Origin: Alphaproteobacteria bacterium
GTDB taxonomy: Bacteria; Pseudomonadota; Alphaproteobacteria; Micavibrionales; Micavibrionaceae
NCBI GenBank assembly: GCA_018608245.1
Contig: JABAZY010000005.1
Coordinates: 1 to 45,941, forward strand
Direction: 5' to 3'
Length of the DNA stretch: 45,941 nucleotides
Positions 34,819 to 44,182 of this stretch are shown one piece after another (position 1 is the stretch's first letter; the number at the start of each line of letters is the position of its first letter). The notes under the pieces are model-generated. The model saw nothing but the letters and a program-made list of their open reading frames with translations, had not been told where the DNA came from and made no database searches. Both the position numbers and the translations under genes were made by a program.

Positions 34819-35000
34819 GGAGTAGTTTTAGCGAGAATAAGCATAAAACTCAAACCTTCATATTGCTTTATCCGCTGATCAAAAAAGGATTAAGTAAAAT
34901 AAATAGCTTATAAATGAAATACTGACATATAGGGTTACATTGTTAACTATTTATTAGAGCAAAGAGCATTGAAGAAAAATGCGCGCTTTTACTACCTGAA

Positions 35001-36434
35001 CTAAGCCTTTAAAGACTTAAAAGCTTCCAAAGCTCGTTCTCTAGACACCTTTAAATTAACAATAGGCTTCGGATAACTCTTCCCCAGTTCGACACCTGCA
35101 TACTCCAAAACATTATCTGGTGCCTCCCATGGATTATGCAGATATTTATCAGGCATCTTTTCCAATTCTGGTACATAGCGTCTTACATACTCACCTGTTT
35201 TATCAAATTTCTGCCCCTGAGTAAGCGGATTGAACACTCTGAAATATGGTGCAGCATCTGCGCCACACCCCGCAATCCATTGCCAGCTTGCGCTATTATT
35301 GGCCAAATCTGCATCCAACAATGTATCCCAGAACCAGCCCTCACCATGATGCCAATGTAGAAGTAAATTTTTGACTAAAAATGAACCAACCACCATACGC
35401 AAGCGATTATGCATGTAACCTGTTTGCCAAAGTTCACGCATACCTGCGTCAACAATTGGATATCCTGTTTGACCTGTTTGCCATGCCTTTAGATATTTCT
35501 CATTTTCTTTCCAAGGAAAATCAGTAAATTTTTCTTGAAGATTTTTTCTTGGTAAATGAGGAAAGTGATAAAGCAAACTATTTGAAAATTCACGCCAGCC
35601 GATTTCACTTAAAAAATGTGCGCCGTCTGTTTCACATTGACGATCAACCATAGCCACTCTTGCACAATGCCAAACATCATAAGGTGAAATCTCTCCATAA
35701 TGGAGATACGGAGATAGTCTTGATATATTATCTTGGTTCGGAAAATTGCGTCCTTCTTTGTAACCCTTCAATCCATTCTCTAGAAAATGTTTTAAGGTAT
35801 CCTGAGCGCCCTTTTCCCCTGGTTTCCACTCATTCTCCATTTGCTCATACCAATTAGTATTTGGCATCAAAGCCAAATCATCTAACGCTTTTCGTTTATA
35901 TTCAAACAAATTAAGTTTCTTCGGCGCAGGTTGTACATCGCGTGGTTCTGGATTTCTTTCTAAACATCCTCTCTTATAAAAAGGTGTAAACACTTTATAA
36001 GGCGTACCATCTTCTTTTAAGGCATCCATGGGTTCAAATAGTAAAGCGCCATTAAAACTTTTAACGTCAAAACCATCATCACTCAGAGATTGCTTAATCT
36101 CTTTATCACGTTTGATCCGCCAAGGCTCATAACATCTATTCCAATAAACACTATCCGCATTTGTTTCTTTAATAATATCCTTCAAAATATCTTTCGGATT
36201 ACCATTATCAAATACTAAGCTATCATTTAAGCTTTTACCTAAAGATTTTAAACTCTGATGAAGCCACCAACGACTAGCGCCCCCCATTTTCCACTCACCA
36301 CTATTCTTATCATCGAGGATATATAATGGGATTATTGGTCTACCCGTTTCATGAGCAGCAATAAGGGCTGGATTGTCTTTTAGTCTTAAATCTTGACGGA
36401 ACCAAACAATAATAGGGGTATTTTTACCTGACAT
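35001..36434 (-). CDS. Deoxyribodipyrimidine photolyase/cryptochrome family protein
   Basis: This flavoprotein repairs UV-induced pyrimidine dimers with blue light. The N-terminal antenna domain starts PIIVWFRQDLRLKDNPALIAAHETG; the FAD domain carries ISRLSPYLHYGEISPYDVWH, FLSEIGWREFSNSLLYHFP, WQTGQTGYPIVDAGMREL, GYMHNRLRMVVGSFLVKNLL and WQWIAGCGADAAPYFRVFNP. These blocks fit a class I-type CPD photolyase; other photolyase subclasses are not excluded by eye. The SDR gene lies 14 bases upstream on the same strand. Confidence 0.93.
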   Translation of the reverse strand: MSGKNTPIIVWFRQDLRLKDNPALIAAHETGRPIIPLYILDDKNSGEWKMGGASRWWLHQSLKSLGKSLNDSLVFDNGNPKDILKDIIKETNADSVYWNRCYEPWRIKRDKEIKQSLSDDGFDVKSFNGALLFEPMDALKEDGTPYKVFTPFYKRGCLERNPEPRDVQPAPKKLNLFEYKRKALDDLALMPNTNWYEQMENEWKPGEKGAQDTLKHFLENGLKGYKEGRNFPNQDNISRLSPYLHYGEISPYDVWHCARVAMVDRQCETDGAHFLSEIGWREFSNSLLYHFPHLPRKNLQEKFTDFPWKENEKYLKAWQTGQTGYPIVDAGMRELWQTGYMHNRLRMVVGSFLVKNLLLHWHHGEGWFWDTLLDADLANNSASWQWIAGCGADAAPYFRVFNPLTQGQKFDKTGEYVRRYVPELEKMPDKYLHNPWEAPDNVLEYAGVELGKSYPKPIVNLKVSRERALEAFKSLKA

Positions 36435-36448
36435 TTTTTCTTTCTACT

Positions 36449-37201
36449 CTAATATTCAATTATTTTATTGTCCCAATCAATAAGCGCGCCTGTTTTTTCT
36501 GGCGTCGTATCATTAATTACTTTCAATAAACACTCTGTTGCGTATTCTGGGGTAAATAAATGCCCTTCTTTTATGTTACTTTTAAACGGTTCTGATAAAT
36601 CTGTTTCAACAGTACCAGGATGAAGTCCAATAATCGCCGCTTGCTTAAATTTTCTAGCTGTTTCAATTGATGCATTCTTAATCAACATATTTAACGCTGC
36701 CTTAGAAGCACGATAAGCATACCATCCACCCAACTGATTATCTGAAATACTTCCTACCCGTGCTGACAAAAATGCCACAACGCTTTGTCGATCGCGTGGC
36801 AAAAGCGGTAAAAAATATTTCATAATTAAAGCGGGTCCAAAAGTATTTACTGCAAAGACCTCTTCAAAATTATTAAACTCTATGTCTCTAACACTTTTCT
36901 CTGGAGAAATGTTCCCTCTATGCAAAAAACCAGTGGCCGTAATGATAATATCAATAGGTTTACCGTCTTTCGTGCTATTTGCCGCCTGTTCAACTGATTC
37001 TTGTGACGTTACGTCAATCTGACCCCATGTAACTTTATCGCTTTCAACCTCGAACTCAGAACGTGAAAATGCATGAATTGAACCTATATTAGGTTGATGC
37101 GTTAATTGTTTGATAAATGCTTGCCCTATACCGCCAGATGCACCTATAACCACGGCATTTAAGTCTTGTCCGAAGTTTGATAAAAGATTTTTTTGTATCA
37201 T
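36449..37201 (-). CDS. Short-chain dehydrogenase/reductase
   Basis: The start ATG at 37199-37201 (MIQKNLLSNFG) has AGAGG at ideal spacing; the frame is open eight codons further to a TTG. The Rossmann motif is GASGGIGQAF; the catalytic region is FLSARVGSISDNQLGGWYAYRASKAALN with Ser, Tyr and Lys (YxxxK) in place, and PGTVETDLS follows. It resembles the C-factor/CsgA type of SDR found beside photolyases in several bacteria. Substrate unknown. Probably cotranscribed with the photolyase gene. Confidence 0.9.
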   Translation of the reverse strand: MIQKNLLSNFGQDLNAVVIGASGGIGQAFIKQLTHQPNIGSIHAFSRSEFEVESDKVTWGQIDVTSQESVEQAANSTKDGKPIDIIITATGFLHRGNISPEKSVRDIEFNNFEEVFAVNTFGPALIMKYFLPLLPRDRQSVVAFLSARVGSISDNQLGGWYAYRASKAALNMLIKNASIETARKFKQAAIIGLHPGTVETDLSEPFKSNIKEGHLFTPEYATECLLKVINDTTPEKTGALIDWDNKIIEY

Positions 37202-37269
37202 ATTTGCCTCTGTTTTAATCCGCAACTATAGGCTATAAAATATAAGTGTAAAATAGAATTGGAAAAATA

Positions 37270-38172
37270 ATGGAAAATAATAAATTAGTTACCCTCTTTG
37301 GTGGATCAGGATTTGTTGGCCAAGCCATTAAAGATCAACTTATTACACAAGGGTATAAAATCCGCATCGCCGGACGTTCCGCTAAAAATGTTGAAGTCCA
37401 AGAAAATGTTGAATTTTTTCATTGTGATTATACACAAGATAGTATCAACGAAGCTGTTATTGGTTCATTTACAGCGATCAACTTAATTGGAATTTTATTT
37501 GAAAAAGGTAAAGATCAAACCTTTCAACACGCTCATGTTGAAATGCCCAAAATGATTGCAAAAGCGTGTACTGCGCATGACGTTAAGAAATTCATTCATA
37601 TCTCTGCCTTGGGCATTAATGAATCATCCTCTAAATATGCAGCATCAAAAATTTCTGGCGAGACGTCAGTCAAACAAGAATATTCGACAGTTACTATTTT
37701 AAGACCAAGCATTATATTTGGCGAAGATGATTCATTCTTTAATATGTTTGAAAAACTATCACGTTTTTTACCTATACTACCTCTCATTGGTGGTGGACAC
37801 ACAAAATTTCAACCTGTTTACGTTCGAGATATTGCACTAGCTATTGCAAATATAATTGAAGCCAATACGCCATCTGATCCAGAAGGAAACACATATCATA
37901 TAGGTGGACCTACTATTTTAAGCTTCAAGGAAGTTTATCAAAAATTATTTAAAGAAACGAATAGAAAGCGCTTCCTAATCCCCCTCCCTTGGCCCATTGC
38001 TACGGCACAGGCTAGGCTCATGGAATTAATGCCAACCCCAATGCTAACAAGGGATCAGGTAGAATCACTTAAAACTGATAACATTATTAAAGGTGACGTA
38101 TTAACCCTTAAAGATTTAAATGCCACACCAACCAACATGGATACCATTCTTTCAACTTATTTAGGTAAGTAA
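37270..38172 (+). CDS. NDUFA9-like NAD(P)-binding protein (atypical SDR)
   Basis: The nucleotide-binding start VTLFGGSGFVGQAIKDQL is the GxxGFxG form of atypical SDRs related to complex I subunit NDUFA9. Further blocks are AINLIGILFEKGKDQTFQHAHVEMP, FIHISALGINESSSKYAASKISGE, ILRPSIIFGEDDSFFNMF and FQPVYVRDIALAI. The family is common in alphaproteobacteria; a role with ubiquinone or complex I assembly is presumed from relatives. It is divergent from the SDR gene. Confidence 0.9.
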   Translation: MENNKLVTLFGGSGFVGQAIKDQLITQGYKIRIAGRSAKNVEVQENVEFFHCDYTQDSINEAVIGSFTAINLIGILFEKGKDQTFQHAHVEMPKMIAKACTAHDVKKFIHISALGINESSSKYAASKISGETSVKQEYSTVTILRPSIIFGEDDSFFNMFEKLSRFLPILPLIGGGHTKFQPVYVRDIALAIANIIEANTPSDPEGNTYHIGGPTILSFKEVYQKLFKETNRKRFLIPLPWPIATAQARLMELMPTPMLTRDQVESLKTDNIIKGDVLTLKDLNATPTNMDTILSTYLGK

Positions 38173-38334
38173 GTTGATCAATGAAGTGATAAATTATAGG
38201 CATTACACGATCCCTTGAACAACATACTTTTACCAAAAATTGTTTGAAAAACACTGAAATTATTTCTTTATTAACCAAAATATGGCACAGTATTGTATAA
38301 TGTAATATTACGTTTAATAGGGCAAAGTAAATAC

Positions 38335-39138
38335 ATGAATCATAATGAATCGGGCAGTTCACGGATCATTTTCACAGCTATATTGGCTATTATAGGGGCA
38401 TGCGCGCTTATATTTTCTCCTGACTCAATATCAACTATTTGGAAGATATTAGGCTGGATTGCAATAGCTGTTTGTATTATTTTAGCTGGAGTTCTCCACC
38501 ATAAAGACAAATCAAAGAAACTATTGGCTGAAAAAGAACTTCTCCAAAAAAGACGCAAACGTAGAAAACATCTTGATCAAGAACGACTCGAACAAGAAAA
38601 ACGTATAGAAAAATCCAAAAAGAAACTTGCTGAAAAAGAAGAAAAACTTAACGAAAAACGTACCAAAATAAAACAAGCTTTAGTTGTAGAAGCACAAACA
38701 ACGTGGGCAGGTAGAGTTGAATATGCCTCTTCCCAAGAGAATGCCGTTAGAAAAATAATTGAAAAAACAAATAAGATGCACGTAAGAACACTTGCAGGAC
38801 AAGTGGCCATCGAATGGAACGAAGCATCTGGTCTGTCTCAATGGACGATGCAACAAATCCTCATGTATTCCCAACGCCCTAACGTGACAATGGAGGCGCG
38901 TGAGGACGCTCAAGAAGCTATTATAGAGGCCATGCGCATTAAAGATAGCGGTGGAAATTGGACGAAAGAAAAAGGCGAAGAATTGGCCAAGATCAAAGAA
39001 AAAGCACGTGAAGAAGCTATGATAGAAGAAGACCGTCTAGACACGATAAAAAATACAATTGAACGTGCTGAACTAAAATGGAACGCAACAGAAACACGTG
39101 TTTTTAGATTACAACAAGAACTAGATTCAATGCTGTAA
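38335..39138 (+). CDS. Two-helix membrane protein with long coiled coil
   Basis: I start at ATG 38335 (MNHNESGSSR), preceded by a TATAAT at 38296-38301; the frame is open to a TTG 42 bases earlier. Two membrane helices (IIFTAILAIIGACALIFS and ILGWIAIAVCIILAGVLH) are followed by a very basic/acidic coiled coil (KSKKLLAEKELLQKRRKRRK onward) and a helical C-terminal part with AGQVAIEWNEASGLSQWTMQQIL. I do not recognise the family. It is a single gene, 313 bases before the E1 gene. The spacer 39139-39451 holds only a promoter candidate. Confidence 0.7.
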   Translation: MNHNESGSSRIIFTAILAIIGACALIFSPDSISTIWKILGWIAIAVCIILAGVLHHKDKSKKLLAEKELLQKRRKRRKHLDQERLEQEKRIEKSKKKLAEKEEKLNEKRTKIKQALVVEAQTTWAGRVEYASSQENAVRKIIEKTNKMHVRTLAGQVAIEWNEASGLSQWTMQQILMYSQRPNVTMEAREDAQEAIIEAMRIKDSGGNWTKEKGEELAKIKEKAREEAMIEEDRLDTIKNTIERAELKWNATETRVFRLQQELDSML

Positions 39139-39361
39139 TCTTAATTTTCTGCTAAATAATATGATAGATAAAAAGAAAATATTGTTTATACGATAGTTTC
39201 TTTAAACCCTATATTTTCTCCATTTGGACACATACGTACGATACATATTTTATTCGCGCACTTGCATACTACTAGACATACCAGAACACATAAACTGCCT
39301 AAAGATATTTTTCTTTTTAAAAATTAATACGCTCAAAATATATCAGAAGAATCGTATTGAA

Positions 39362-39390
39362 TTGACCACAAAAGGGGGTTTAATTAATAT
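39362..39390 (+). promoter_or_regulatory. Sigma70-type promoter for the E1 gene
   Basis: TTGACC (39362-39367) and TAATAT (39385-39390) are separated by 17 bases, each one base from consensus. The predicted start of transcription is about 55 bases before the ATG at 39452. A run of five Gs lies within the spacer. Confidence 0.6.
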
Positions 39391-39451
39391 CGCCTATTGA
39401 TAAAGAACAGTTAACACTTCCCTTATCCTTTATTCCATGTAAAATTTCTTC

Positions 39452-41629
39452 ATGTCACTTGATCGTTCAGAAATCGTCCATCAAAATTTTATTGAGAAGA
39501 TAAAAACTCAAAATCTACCCAATTCTAACTATGATATAACCAACTCTGGACTAGATCATGATAGCGCTATTAGAGTTTTCAAAAGCCAAATCCTCTCTCG
39601 TCATCTCGATATTATTTCCCGCCGTTTACAAAAACGTGGGGAAGCTTTCTATACAATCGGAAGTTCTGGCCATGAAGGAAACGCCGCTATCGCTGCAGCT
39701 CTTAATGTAGACGACATTGCATTTCTTCATTACCGTGACGCCGCTTTTTACATTGAACGCTCAAAAAAATTACCTAACACAGACCCTATGTGGGATATGT
39801 TGCTATCCTTCGCCGCCTCTGCCGATGACCCAATTGCTCAAGGACGTCATAAGGTCTTAGGATCAAAAGAATTATTCATTCCACCGCAAACCAGTACCAT
39901 CGCTTCGCACTTACCAAAGTCAGTTGGCGCGGCTTTTAGTATCGACCTTAACAAAAAACTAAAAATAGAAGGATCGTTACCGCGCAACTCTATTGCTGTT
40001 TGTTCATTCGGCGATGCATCCGTTAATCACTCTACAGCTATCGGTGCTATCAACACCGCCGCATGGACATCTTATCAAGATAAACCCATGCCCCTACTTT
40101 TAGTGTGTGAAGATAATAATATAGGTATCTCTACACCGACACCGAAAGACTGGATTAAAAATAAATACCAAGACCATGTTGGCCTTAAATATTTTGAATG
40201 TGACGGCCTTAATATCTTTGATACGTATAGGATCGCACAAGAAGCCCAGAATTACGTCCGAAAAAATCGCCGTCCAGCCTTCTTACACTTCAAATGTGTA
40301 CGCCTCTATGGCCATGCAGGTGCAGATATGCAAATCGCCTATATGTCGCAAGAACAAATAGATACAGACGAAGCCAACGATCCACTTCTACACTCAGCTA
40401 GCCTACTTATTCAAAATAACATCATGACCCATGATCAAATTTTAGATTTATATAATGGAGTAGAAAAAGACGTTGCCAAACAAGCAGAAAAAGCGATTAA
40501 AAAGCCAAAACTCACCACGGCAAAACAAGTCATGGCGAGCATTGTTCCGCCAAAGATAAAACCGCCACATGAAACAAATAAAATTTCTATCAAAGACAGA
40601 CAGAAACATTTTGGCCGTAACTATGATGCTCAAAATGAGCCAGCGCATATGGCCAAAATGATCAATTGGGCGCTCCATGATTTAATGTTGGAACACTCAG
40701 AAATTGTTATGGCAGGCGAAGACATCGGCCCTAAAGGAGGTGTCTATAATGTCACCGCAAATCTCCATAAAAACTTTGGCCCAGCGCGTGTTATTAATAC
40801 GCTTTTAGATGAACAAAGTATTTTAGGGCTAGCCATTGGCATGGCGCACAACAACATTATCCCCATTCCAGAAATTCAGTTCTTGGCCTATCTACATAAC
40901 GCCGAAGATCAATTACGTGGTGAGGCCGCGACCCTCTCCTTCTTCTCCAATGGACAATACACAAACCCAATGGTTGTCCGCATTGCGGGGCTGGCCTATC
41001 AACGTGGGTTTGGCGGTCACTTTCACAACGACAATAGCTTTAATATCCTTCGTGATATCCCTGGAATTATTGTTGCCTGCCCAAGCAACGGCGCAGATGC
41101 CGTTTCTATGCTACGCGAATGCGTACGTCTAGCCCGTGAAGAACAACGCGTTGTAGTCTTCTTAGAGCCTATCGCACTATATATGACCCGCGATCTCAAC
41201 GAAGAAAAAGATTCTGAGTGGAGCCTTATCTATAATGAAGCAAAACCAACTCCCTTCGGTAGTATAAAGCAGTACGGAGAAGGGAAAGACTTAGTCATTA
41301 TAACTTACGGCAACGGACTCTACCTATCCCGCCAAGCCGAAGCAGAGTTAAAAAAAGACATTAACATACGCATCATTGATATACGTTGGCTCTGCCCACT
41401 ACCCTCAAAAGAAATCTTAAAAGCCGTTAAGGGGTGTAAAAACATTCTAATCGTTGATGAGTGCCGTAAAACAGGCTCAATCTCCGAAGAACTTATGACC
41501 CTCCTAACGGACCATAAAAATGTTGCACGTCATACAGCAGAAGACAGCTTCATCCCCCTCGGCAAAGCCTACGCAAGCACTCTTCCCAGCAAGGAATCTA
41601 TTATCAAGGCGGCCAAGGACTTAATATAA
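39452..41629 (+). CDS. 2-oxoacid dehydrogenase E1, fused alpha and beta subunits
   Basis: The thiamine-diphosphate-dependent E1 decarboxylates a 2-oxoacid and passes the acyl group to a lipoyl E2. The alpha half (residues 1 to about 370) has SSGHEGNAAIAAAL, FLHYRDAAFYIERS and the ThDP motif GDASVNHST (187-195) ending in EDNN (220-223). The beta half (from about 395) has MAGEDIGPKGGVYNVT, RVINTLLDEQSILGLAIGMA and GGHFHNDNSF, with the transketolase C-domain (LVIITYGNGLYLSRQAEAEL). The substrate may be branched-chain or pyruvate. No E2 or E3 gene is near. Its end overlaps the next, convergent gene by 26 bases. Confidence 0.9.
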   Translation: MSLDRSEIVHQNFIEKIKTQNLPNSNYDITNSGLDHDSAIRVFKSQILSRHLDIISRRLQKRGEAFYTIGSSGHEGNAAIAAALNVDDIAFLHYRDAAFYIERSKKLPNTDPMWDMLLSFAASADDPIAQGRHKVLGSKELFIPPQTSTIASHLPKSVGAAFSIDLNKKLKIEGSLPRNSIAVCSFGDASVNHSTAIGAINTAAWTSYQDKPMPLLLVCEDNNIGISTPTPKDWIKNKYQDHVGLKYFECDGLNIFDTYRIAQEAQNYVRKNRRPAFLHFKCVRLYGHAGADMQIAYMSQEQIDTDEANDPLLHSASLLIQNNIMTHDQILDLYNGVEKDVAKQAEKAIKKPKLTTAKQVMASIVPPKIKPPHETNKISIKDRQKHFGRNYDAQNEPAHMAKMINWALHDLMLEHSEIVMAGEDIGPKGGVYNVTANLHKNFGPARVINTLLDEQSILGLAIGMAHNNIIPIPEIQFLAYLHNAEDQLRGEAATLSFFSNGQYTNPMVVRIAGLAYQRGFGGHFHNDNSFNILRDIPGIIVACPSNGADAVSMLRECVRLAREEQRVVVFLEPIALYMTRDLNEEKDSEWSLIYNEAKPTPFGSIKQYGEGKDLVIITYGNGLYLSRQAEAELKKDINIRIIDIRWLCPLPSKEILKAVKGCKNILIVDECRKTGSISEELMTLLTDHKNVARHTAEDSFIPLGKAYASTLPSKESIIKAAKDLI

Positions 41630-42929
41630 AATGGTTGTTGTGAACTACTGAATGATAATCTTTATTTCTTGCCCATACCTTCTCGGGTTCGCTCATGTGA
41701 AAGCGGTGATCATAATCCACACTATTCAAAATATCCTTACATGTATGCGACGCTGCCATTCCACAGGCACGGCCAAGCCGGATTGTTTCTTTTAAAATAT
41801 CAGATGGATCAACATGCTTCGTCACGCGATCAAAAACTTTTGTAATCGATTCAGGAATCATTCCCTTGGTTGCCTTAATAGTGTTACGAACCAACGGGCC
41901 TTCATTATTTTCATAGAACGACCGAACACGATTGAACACACTCTCGATTGATAAATCTGGTTTAGTCTCATCAATATCAGGCGTTTTTAATTTTCTTACT
42001 ACAGCACCAACAGTTTTATCATAAATTTTAGGCACCATAAAACTAGCATAACCCGCAATTGCCTTTGGCAACTTTCCAAATAACGGCGATAGACCAATAG
42101 CTATGACATTCCCACCAGCGGCTTTAAGCGCCGATACTGCTTCCCCCGCCTCAATCCGGGCTTGCGGCATATCCTTATCATAGACCGCTTTTTTTAATGC
42201 CTTAGCGCCATGATAAACACACAACCTTGATGAATAAACACCCAAGCCCAATGCTAATCCCCACCGATACTTCCAAGTAATAATAGGTAACGCATGAATA
42301 GCAATCGCTGCTAAATTATCAGGCTTTAATAAATGTTTAGAAACACCAACTGTATTATCAGCAAGACTGGCTAATTTAGACTGTTTTTTTAATTCTGTAA
42401 TTGCGCTATCAATTGTTTCTTTTACTTTGGCACTATCTTCAGTGACATGTACGGCATGTATTTCTTCAATATTCTTTCTTAAAGTTCCCTCTTCAAAATC
42501 TTCCTGTAAAATTTTTTCTGCTAAATCATCAATTTCTTTTTTTACATCCGCTGCTGGAATTGGAATTACTGGCCCACGATCTAATTGTTTGGCGTATTGT
42601 TCTTGAGCGTCAACATAAGTTTCTAATGCAATACGCACCAACTTCATTGTCGTTCTCACTCTGGGATCAGGAAAGAAAAACTTTTTATTTTCTAACCCTT
42701 GAATTGTTTTTTGGAGTTCTTTTAAATCGCGTAATTCGCGTATTTCTTGGTAGCCTTTATGATAAAAAGCCCTTAACACATCGTCAGCACTATCAATATT
42801 ATTTTCGTCTAAATAACCATTAATACTGCTACTGATAAAATCATATGTTTGAATATCTGGGTTTTCTAGCGCTTCAATAAAGCGATCCCACCAATTCATA
42901 GTAGTTTCTGCCATTACTATAAATACCAT
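41604..42929 (-). CDS. Hypothetical protein with acidic N-terminus and apolar centre
   Basis: I do not recognise this 441-residue protein. Residues 1-200 are helical and charged (e.g. DVLRAFYHKGYQEIRELRDLKELQKTI). The centre has apolar helices (NLAAIAIHALPIITWKYRWGLALGLGVYSS and AAGGNVIAIGLSPLF), which suggest membrane insertion or a pore-like region. The C-terminal part is mixed. There is no signal peptide. Methionines at positions 6 and 11 are alternative starts, none with a strong ribosome binding site. It overlaps the E1 stop by 26 bases and lies 44 bases after the next minus-strand gene. Confidence 0.65.
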   Translation of the reverse strand: MVFIVMAETTMNWWDRFIEALENPDIQTYDFISSSINGYLDENNIDSADDVLRAFYHKGYQEIRELRDLKELQKTIQGLENKKFFFPDPRVRTTMKLVRIALETYVDAQEQYAKQLDRGPVIPIPAADVKKEIDDLAEKILQEDFEEGTLRKNIEEIHAVHVTEDSAKVKETIDSAITELKKQSKLASLADNTVGVSKHLLKPDNLAAIAIHALPIITWKYRWGLALGLGVYSSRLCVYHGAKALKKAVYDKDMPQARIEAGEAVSALKAAGGNVIAIGLSPLFGKLPKAIAGYASFMVPKIYDKTVGAVVRKLKTPDIDETKPDLSIESVFNRVRSFYENNEGPLVRNTIKATKGMIPESITKVFDRVTKHVDPSDILKETIRLGRACGMAASHTCKDILNSVDYDHRFHMSEPEKVWARNKDYHSVVHNNHFILSPWPP

Positions 42930-42973
42930 AAAAACGACTAAAGCTCAATTATTTACCATAATTTAATATTCGT

Positions 42974-43417
42974 TTATGCGACCATATTATTTTTTGGTTT
43001 GTGGGACAGCTTCTTATAGTCCTGAGTTGGTGCTGTAACATAGCAAGCCATAAAACGATTATAGAGTGTGTAAAAGCTCTTTTGTGTCTGCCAATAGCAA
43101 GCTAATAGACATTCTAGCTCCTTTTCTAATCTAGCCTCTTCAAGGTCAATCACATCATCATTTGCGTTGTTCTGGGCGTGTTTAATAAATTTCAGCTTTT
43201 TAACATTACTCTTTGTCTCAGCTCTAAAAATCTCTAACGCCTCCGATAAAGCCTTTAATGGCATATAATCTGTGTTTTGCTCCTTATTATCCTGACCATC
43301 AGCCTTTTTAACCTGATCCACAATATCCTGCGCCAAAGCTGGCCCATAACGCCCTTCTAGCTCCATATATAATGTCTGATAGTCTGTTTCTTGCTTATGC
43401 TTCGTAGTATTAGTCAT
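42974..43417 (-). CDS. Hypothetical small helical protein
   Basis: This 147-residue protein has GGGAGA seven bases before its ATG. It is soluble, highly charged and helical, with ALSEALEIFRAETKSNVKKLKF and DLEEARLEKELECLLACYW as likely helices and three cysteines. No family is recognised. It is transcribed toward the 441-residue gene and away from the XRE regulator, so the spacer at 43418-43528 is a divergent control region. Confidence 0.6.
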   Translation of the reverse strand: MTNTTKHKQETDYQTLYMELEGRYGPALAQDIVDQVKKADGQDNKEQNTDYMPLKALSEALEIFRAETKSNVKKLKFIKHAQNNANDDVIDLEEARLEKELECLLACYWQTQKSFYTLYNRFMACYVTAPTQDYKKLSHKPKNNMVA

Positions 43418-43460
43418 TGTATTTCTCCCACTTTTTAAAATTTATATAGTAAATCAATAC

Positions 43461-43489
43461 TTGACTTTATATGCTTAAATTATTAATAA
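43461..43489 (+). promoter_or_regulatory. Sigma70-type promoter for the XRE regulator and methyltransferase
   Basis: TTGACT (43461-43466) and TAATAA (43484-43489) with a 17-base spacer lie 40 bases before the ATG at 43529. It sits in the divergent spacer and could be a site of autoregulation by the XRE protein. Confidence 0.55.
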
Positions 43490-43528
43490 AGAGTTAACAA
43501 AATAGAAAAAATCATATACAGTTAGACA

Positions 43529-44182
43529 ATGACAACTTTATTCACAACATCACAAGTAAGAGCGGCCTGCGGCCTAATAGGCTGGAGTGCCTCAGATTTG
43601 GCCGATAAAATAGGTGTTTCAAAGCAAATGATATCTGCCTATTTATCTGGAAAATCAGGACTCTCTACCTCCAATATGGAGAAGATTGCTTACTACATTG
43701 ATTTAGAAGGCATTGAATTCACGGCCGATGAAGGCGTAAAGCGAAAAACACTAAAAACAAAAACATATAGAAGTCAGTCTGGCTTTATTGATTTTATGAC
43801 CCTCGTATATGAAACCGCCAGAGATCATGGCGGTGAGTTTTGTGTTTCTAATGTGGATGAAACAATCTTTACAAAGCATATGGGACAAGAAGCTGACGAT
43901 GCTTATTCAGCAAAAATGAAAGAAATTAAAAGTAACTATTCTTTTAAAATTCTTATTAAAGAAGGTGATACAAATTATGTTGCCTCAGATTATGCAGAAT
44001 ATAGATGGATTCCCAAAGAACAATTTCATAGCGTACCCTTTTATGTGTTTGGAGATAACCTTGCTTTTATTATTTTTGATGAGAGTGTAACCGTTCACCT
44101 CATTAACAATGCAGAAATTTCTGACGCTCAACGTAGCCAATTTAATCTTTCATGGCAGGGAGCTAAAATAATCCATGATTAA
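43529..44182 (+). CDS. XRE-type HTH regulator with a C-terminal sensor-like module
   Basis: Residues about 8-60 form a Cro/CI-type helix-turn-helix: QVRAACGLIGWSASDLADKIGVSKQMISAYLSGKSGLS in order, with the recognition helix at KQMISAYLS. Residues about 84-217 form a second domain with SFKILIKEGDTNYVAS, YRWIPKEQF, PFYVFGDNLAFIIF and FNLSWQGAKII. This ending resembles modules at the C-terminus of TrmB-like and related regulators, which often bind small ligands, but this is an impression from the pattern. It overlaps the methyltransferase by eight bases, so both are made together. Confidence 0.8.
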   Translation: MTTLFTTSQVRAACGLIGWSASDLADKIGVSKQMISAYLSGKSGLSTSNMEKIAYYIDLEGIEFTADEGVKRKTLKTKTYRSQSGFIDFMTLVYETARDHGGEFCVSNVDETIFTKHMGQEADDAYSAKMKEIKSNYSFKILIKEGDTNYVASDYAEYRWIPKEQFHSVPFYVFGDNLAFIIFDESVTVHLINNAEISDAQRSQFNLSWQGAKIIHD

